Shown: positions 7,434 to 9,886 of the stretch, one piece after another
Numbering within the stretch: position 1 is the stretch's first letter
Layout of the letters: the number at the start of each line of letters is the position of its first letter
Assembly (NCBI GenBank): GCA_964427505.1
Contig: CAYRUO010000036.1
Span: forward strand, 1 to 9,886
Source of the DNA: Thermanaerothrix sp034436175
Lineage (GTDB): Bacteria > Chloroflexota > Anaerolineae > Anaerolineales > Anaerolineaceae
Direction of reading: 5' to 3'
DNA length: 9,886 bases
Translations under genes and position numbers: made by a program
The notes under the pieces: model-generated
What the model saw: only the letters and a program-made list of their open reading frames with translations
What the model was told of the DNA's origin: nothing
Database searches by the model: none

Positions 7434-8441
7434 ATGGAAAAGAAAATTACTCAAAAGAAGGTTCCCTTTTGGATAATTGGCTTTGCAGTTTTACTCATCT
7501 TATTCTTTGTTTTTCGCTTTATTTGGTCCCAACCATTGCTGGGCAAGAAATTACCGATGGTCACAGAAACCACAGTGGCAAATTCCTCTGTTATATCATC
7601 AGGTGAAACAGCTGTTCCCACCAAGACAACCCATGGTGACACTGTCAATGAACCCGAATCCGACACAGCAGACACAGGCGACCTGCTTGTGTTAGCCTTA
7701 GGTATTGACAATAACGCACAAGCAGATGCAATTACGTTTGTTCGGATCAACTTGGACGAACGTAAAGTGACCATCCTTTCTATCCCCCGCGATTTATACG
7801 TCCCTATTATAGGTTTTGAAAACCATGGCATTGTAGAAGGGCGGATCAATGCAATTTATGGTTATGGAGAATATTACGGAGGAAATGGTAAAGGAATCGA
7901 AGCCTTTGCCAGCAATGTGGCGAACTATTTTGGTCTACAGTTCGATCATTATCTTGTTGTTCATATGAATAATGTTGAAAGATTGATTGACCGCATCGGC
8001 GGGATTGATGTCTATCTGGAAAAGCCAGTTGACGGCCGTGCTCAGGGAATGGAGTACTACGCTGCTGGCTACCATCACCTTGATGGGAAACACACTGTTG
8101 ATTTCTTACGAATACGTTTTCCTGATGATGATCATCAACGCATTTTGCGACGCAACATGATCATCAAATCTATTATGAAAAAGTTAATGGGTTCAAGAAA
8201 CATAACGGGTCTGGTGGCAATTGCGGTTGATGCCTTGAGAGAAAAAGGGATACAGACGGATTTTTCGGTGAAAGATGCGTATTCGTTAGTTTTGTTTGCT
8301 AAATCGTTGTCATCGGAAAATGTTTCATTTGTCTCATTGCCTTCCGATCTTTATCACTCCACGGTTACGAATGACGGTGCTTCAGTTATCATGCCACGTG
8401 AGGGATTGGTAGATTTTGTGCGTGAAGCGATGACCCGATAA
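7434..8441 (+). CDS. LytR-CpsA-Psr (LCP) family glycopolymer transferase
   Basis: A 335-residue protein with a short basic N-terminus, one membrane helix (about 11-31), a Ser/Thr-rich spacer (about 41-82) and an extracytoplasmic LCP domain. Conserved elements in order are ADAITFVRIN (97-106, with D98 and R104), ILSIPRDLYV (114-123, R119), GRINAIYGYG (136-145), and the C-terminal block HLDGKHTVDFLRIRFPDDD (215-233) followed by the QR...RR arginines (236-240). These Asp and Arg residues bind pyrophosphate and metal in known members. The family transfers glycopolymers from undecaprenyl pyrophosphate to peptidoglycan or a similar envelope acceptor. The start has a purine-rich ribosome-binding site (GGGGGAAGAGAGAG) just upstream. 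It is divergent from the wzc operon, so it is probably the step that anchors the glycan made by the minus-strand genes. Acceptor identity is not visible. Confidence 0.93.
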   Translation: MEKKITQKKVPFWIIGFAVLLILFFVFRFIWSQPLLGKKLPMVTETTVANSSVISSGETAVPTKTTHGDTVNEPESDTADTGDLLVLALGIDNNAQADAITFVRINLDERKVTILSIPRDLYVPIIGFENHGIVEGRINAIYGYGEYYGGNGKGIEAFASNVANYFGLQFDHYLVVHMNNVERLIDRIGGIDVYLEKPVDGRAQGMEYYAAGYHHLDGKHTVDFLRIRFPDDDHQRILRRNMIIKSIMKKLMGSRNITGLVAIAVDALREKGIQTDFSVKDAYSLVLFAKSLSSENVSFVSLPSDLYHSTVTNDGASVIMPREGLVDFVREAMTR

Positions 8442-8552
8442 TTCTTGCGTGGCGCGGTTTGCTCTTTTTTCGAGAGTGACCTCCCAAACAAGCAGTCTCG
8501 CAAGCCTTCACCGATCCACAGTGCAATTTTATTTGTCAGATCCAACCAGCCG
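8442..8552 (+). other. Short intergenic stretch after the LCP gene; no clear signal
   Basis: This stretch is open in the frame of the next ORF from a TTG at 8445, but the predicted residues look like random coding and no ribosome-binding site supports that start. A T6 run (8465-8470) lies near a weak CTCT/AGAG inverted repeat, and CTTGCG (8444-8449) has a distant complement CGCAAG (8499-8504). Neither makes a convincing terminator for the LCP gene. Confidence 0.3.
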
Positions 8553-8954
8553 ATGCAGATAGACCCGCGCTATGCCCGCACGCTCCCACCCGAAGGCATG
8601 ACCTTCCGCGAACTGTGGCAGGATCGGTTTGCGGGGTGGACGAGGATGGACGAGCAGAACTACCAATCGGGGATTTGGAAACTCAGGTATGGTTGCCGGC
8701 TTGGAGTGCTCTATTGGTTTGTGCCCTATCAGGTCGTTGCACCGACTCTGCGCATTTACTATGCACGCTTGAGACCGGGTACGCCAATGGCGGAGGTTGC
8801 CATCCGTGGTTTCAAGGGAATGGTTGCTCCCGACAACTTGAACCTGGTGGACGCGTTGTGGTGGCAATTTGTAAACGAGACTTGGTATTACTGGGTTGAA
8901 GATCCGCTCTGTCATCTCCCACCGCCCAAGCGTCCGGTGTCGGCCTCACCCTGA
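8553..8954 (+). CDS. Hypothetical protein, aromatic-rich, 133 residues
   Basis: I do not recognise this protein. Taking the ATG at 8553, it has 133 residues, of which 8 are Trp and 9 Tyr, clustered in LYWFVPYQVV, RIYYARLR and a run from ALWWQFVNE into TWYYWVED. It is mildly basic in its first half. It has no signal peptide and no clear membrane helix, although the LYWFVPYQVV segment is hydrophobic enough to be buried or peripherally membrane-bound. No ribosome-binding site supports 8553 strongly; an alternative ATG at 8598 (MTFRELW) has AAGG close by, and a TTG at 8445 would add 36 unlikely residues. Coding is favoured by the ordered, globular-looking composition with conserved-type aromatic/charged patterning, and by the stop at 8952. 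It stands alone between the LCP gene and the GC-rich block. Confidence 0.55.
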   Translation: MQIDPRYARTLPPEGMTFRELWQDRFAGWTRMDEQNYQSGIWKLRYGCRLGVLYWFVPYQVVAPTLRIYYARLRPGTPMAEVAIRGFKGMVAPDNLNLVDALWWQFVNETWYYWVEDPLCHLPPPKRPVSASP

Positions 8955-8977
8955 ACCTAACAATTTTGCCAGGTGGC

Positions 8978-9007
8978 TTGACAGGCGAATCGCGACTTGA
9001 TTAAACT
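8978..9007 (+). promoter_or_regulatory. Probable promoter for the GC-rich gene block
   Basis: A perfect TTGACA -35 box (8978-8983) is followed after 18 bases by TAAACT (9002-9007), which matches TATAAT at 4 of 6. A short dyad GCCA-GG-TGGC (8968-8977) touches the -35 box and could be an operator. Transcription would begin near 9014, just ahead of a series of hairpins, leaving a leader of about 110 bases before the GTG at 9124. Confidence 0.45.
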
Positions 9008-9018
9008 CATACGCGAGC

Positions 9019-9062
9019 GGGGCAGGTGGCCCCCGGGCGAAAGCCCAAAGCGTGAGAGCGCT
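9019..9062 (+). ncRNA. Stacked small hairpins in the leader (candidate structured RNA)
   Basis: Three hairpins follow each other with almost no spacer. The first is GGGGC / GCCCC (9019-9023 with 9029-9033). The second is GGGC-GAAA-GCCC (9035-9046), with a GNRA tetraloop. The third is AGCG / CGCT (9049-9052 with 9059-9062). A GNRA-capped stem between two others is typical of folded RNA rather than chance. It does not match any riboswitch or ribozyme consensus that I know. It would lie in the 5' leader of the gene at 9124. Confidence 0.4.
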
Positions 9063-9075
9063 GTTGGCATTTAAC

Positions 9076-9108
9076 CGGCTCTCCCAAGCGGGAGAGCCGA
9101 TTTTGTTT
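9076..9108 (+). terminator. Strong intrinsic terminator or attenuator hairpin
   Basis: A perfect 10-bp stem, CGGCTCTCCC / GGGAGAGCCG (9076-9085 and 9090-9099), has an AAGC loop and is followed by ATTTTGTTT, a broken U-tract. It can end transcripts from upstream. However, it lies only a few bases before the ribosome-binding site of the gene at 9124 and downstream of the putative promoter at 8978, so it may act as an attenuator for that gene. It is flanked on both sides by the same nine bases, TTTAACCGG (9070-9078 and 9106-9114). Confidence 0.7.
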
Positions 9109-9123
9109 AACCGGAGGTGTCGC

Positions 9124-9654
9124 GTGGAGATCAAACTCTTAACCCTGGGCAAAATCCTCGGCGTGCTGGTGGTGATCGTCCTCGTCCTCGGCGGCGGCTG
9201 GTGGGGCGTGCGCACGTTCCTGACGCTGCCCACACCCACGCCCACACCCACGCCGATCCCGGACGGACGGGAGACGGCGGTGGCCGCCCTGACCGCCTTC
9301 CTGTCCATGGACGTGAGCGAGGGACAGGACGCCTGGGTGGCGCGGCTGTGCGACCTGGCGGGCGGCGAGGACACCAACGGCTGCGCCTATGCCCACCTCA
9401 TGGCCGAGGTGTATTGGCCGAACGTCCTGCGGGACAAGAAGCGCCTGGGCTATGAGGCGCAGGAAGCCGTCCTGGTGCGCGACTTCGGGGATGGGCGGCA
9501 GGTGTGGAAGGTGAGCGGGACGGCCAAAGACCTGAACACGGGCGAGACCAAACCCGGCGAGTTTCACGTAGCCGTGGTGCGCGAGGGCGACGCCTGGCGC
9601 TTTGACCACGTGCTTCTGCCGCAGGAAGTCGAGGCGTTGGAGGCGAACCCATGA
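9124..9654 (+). CDS. Single-pass membrane protein with Thr-Pro linker and small extracytoplasmic domain
   Basis: With the GTG start at 9124, preceded by CCGGAGGTG at good spacing, the protein has 176 residues. It has a short N-terminus, one membrane helix (about 9-31, ILGVLVVIVLVLGGGWWG), a linker of four Thr-Pro pairs (PTPTPTPTPIP, about 36-46), then a globular domain. The linker is encoded by two exact tandem 12-base units (9229-9252). The domain begins ETAVAALTAFLSMD and ends with GEFHVAVVREGDAWRFDHVLL. This alternation, a helix then strands ending in a W-R-F-D strand, resembles NTF2-like folds such as those of VirB8/TcpC-type conjugation proteins. That is a structural guess, not a motif match. 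Two Cys (in LCDLAG and GCAYA) could form a disulfide outside the cell. It overlaps the next gene by ATGA, so the two are coupled. Confidence 0.85.
   Translation: MEIKLLTLGKILGVLVVIVLVLGGGWWGVRTFLTLPTPTPTPTPIPDGRETAVAALTAFLSMDVSEGQDAWVARLCDLAGGEDTNGCAYAHLMAEVYWPNVLRDKKRLGYEAQEAVLVRDFGDGRQVWKVSGTAKDLNTGETKPGEFHVAVVREGDAWRFDHVLLPQEVEALEANP
9229..9252 (+). repeat. Tandem 12-bp repeat, two copies, encoding the Thr-Pro linker
   Basis: CCCACACCCACG occurs twice in direct succession (9229-9240 and 9241-9252). Each unit encodes two Thr-Pro pairs, so copy-number change would lengthen or shorten the linker by four residues without shifting the frame. Confidence 0.85.
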
Positions 9655-9886
9655 GAAAGGCGCTGTTTGTTTTGATCCTGATGGTTGTGCTGTGCGTTGG
9701 GCTGGTCAAGCCGGCCCAAGCCGGTTGGGGCGATTTCTTTGACGAGAACGGCAATCTAAAGCCCGGCGTGGTGGACTTGGGCGTCCAGAAGGTGCCGGTG
9801 GACTGGATGCCCGATCTGCCGTTTGTGGACGGGACGGCCACGTATCACATGTATGCCCTGCCGAACGGGGAGACCGTGCTGATGCC
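9651..9886 (+). CDS. Exported or membrane protein, N-terminal fragment
   Basis: The ATG at 9651 overlaps the stop of the previous gene (ATGA), and the frame stays open to the window edge (78 full codons). The protein starts MRKALFVLILMVVLCVGLV and continues KPAQAGW, a textbook signal peptide with likely cleavage after AQA (about residue 24). The mature part begins GWGDFFDENGNLKPG, contains VDWMPDLPF, and ends in a segment YHMYALPNGETVLMP. No known motif was recognised. Coupling to the preceding membrane protein suggests that both act together in the envelope. The rest of the gene, and therefore any channel-like helices or enzymatic domain, lies outside the window. Confidence 0.8.
   Translation, partial: MRKALFVLILMVVLCVGLVKPAQAGWGDFFDENGNLKPGVVDLGVQKVPVDWMPDLPFVDGTATYHMYALPNGETVLM

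Noticed and set aside
7451..7849. Minus-strand 132-codon ORF opposite the LCP gene
   Set aside because: It is the shadow of a well-supported LCP coding region and shows no recognisable domain or start signal.
8445..8552. Upstream extension of the 133-residue ORF from a TTG start
   Set aside because: No ribosome-binding site, rare start codon, and the added residues look like translated non-coding DNA.
8960..9070. tRNA, CRISPR or known ribozyme in the hairpin-rich leader
   Set aside because: No T-loop or cloverleaf, no regularly spaced repeats, and no hammerhead or twister core; the CGAAA present is simply a GNRA tetraloop.
9139..9609. Long antisense ORF opposite the 9124 gene
   Set aside because: A GC-rich shadow frame; the plus-strand gene has a ribosome-binding site, membrane helix, linker and coupled neighbour.

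Overview
The window looks like chromosomal DNA from a bacterium of the Chloroflexota, most likely an Anaerolineae-type lineage. This is an inference from gene style: a fused Wzc-type copolymerase/tyrosine kinase in an exopolysaccharide locus, a Thr-Pro linker after a membrane anchor, and a kinase-like fusion typical of polysaccharide loci. No marker gene is present to prove it.

Left part (1-7173, all minus strand) is an exopolysaccharide or cell-surface glycan locus. In transcription order it runs: Wzc-like copolymerase and BY-kinase (GTG start at 7173), Wzx-like flippase, SAM methyltransferase, a 216-bp AT-rich gap, a 609-residue fusion of a thymidylate-kinase-like domain and an aminoglycoside-phosphotransferase-like domain, a GT2 glycosyltransferase, and the first 53 codons of a GT4 glycosyltransferase that leaves the window at base 1. 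Several genes abut or overlap by 4-10 bases, so this is at least one and perhaps two operons. The glycosyltransferases build a repeat unit, the flippase moves it across the membrane, and the Wzc protein controls chain length and export. No Wzy polymerase, initiating transferase or phosphatase is visible; they may lie further left.

Middle part (7174-8441): a 260-bp divergent promoter region separates wzc from a plus-strand LytR-CpsA-Psr (LCP) gene, which would attach the finished glycan to the cell envelope.

Right part (8442-9886, plus strand) differs in character and becomes clearly GC-rich. It holds an unrecognised aromatic-rich 133-residue ORF, a leader with a good -35 box, stacked hairpins and a strong terminator-like stem-loop, a single-pass membrane protein with a Thr-Pro linker and a small extracytoplasmic domain, and, translationally coupled to it, the start of a secreted or membrane protein that runs off the end. 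The last two resemble envelope or conjugation-apparatus proteins in layout only; no family was recognised with confidence.

The items most worth a second look are the kinase fusion with both nucleotide-binding signatures altered, the attenuator-like leader at about 8978-9123, and two C7 homopolymers. One of these lies just before the tyrosine tail of the Wzc protein, where a one-base loss would replace the whole tail.
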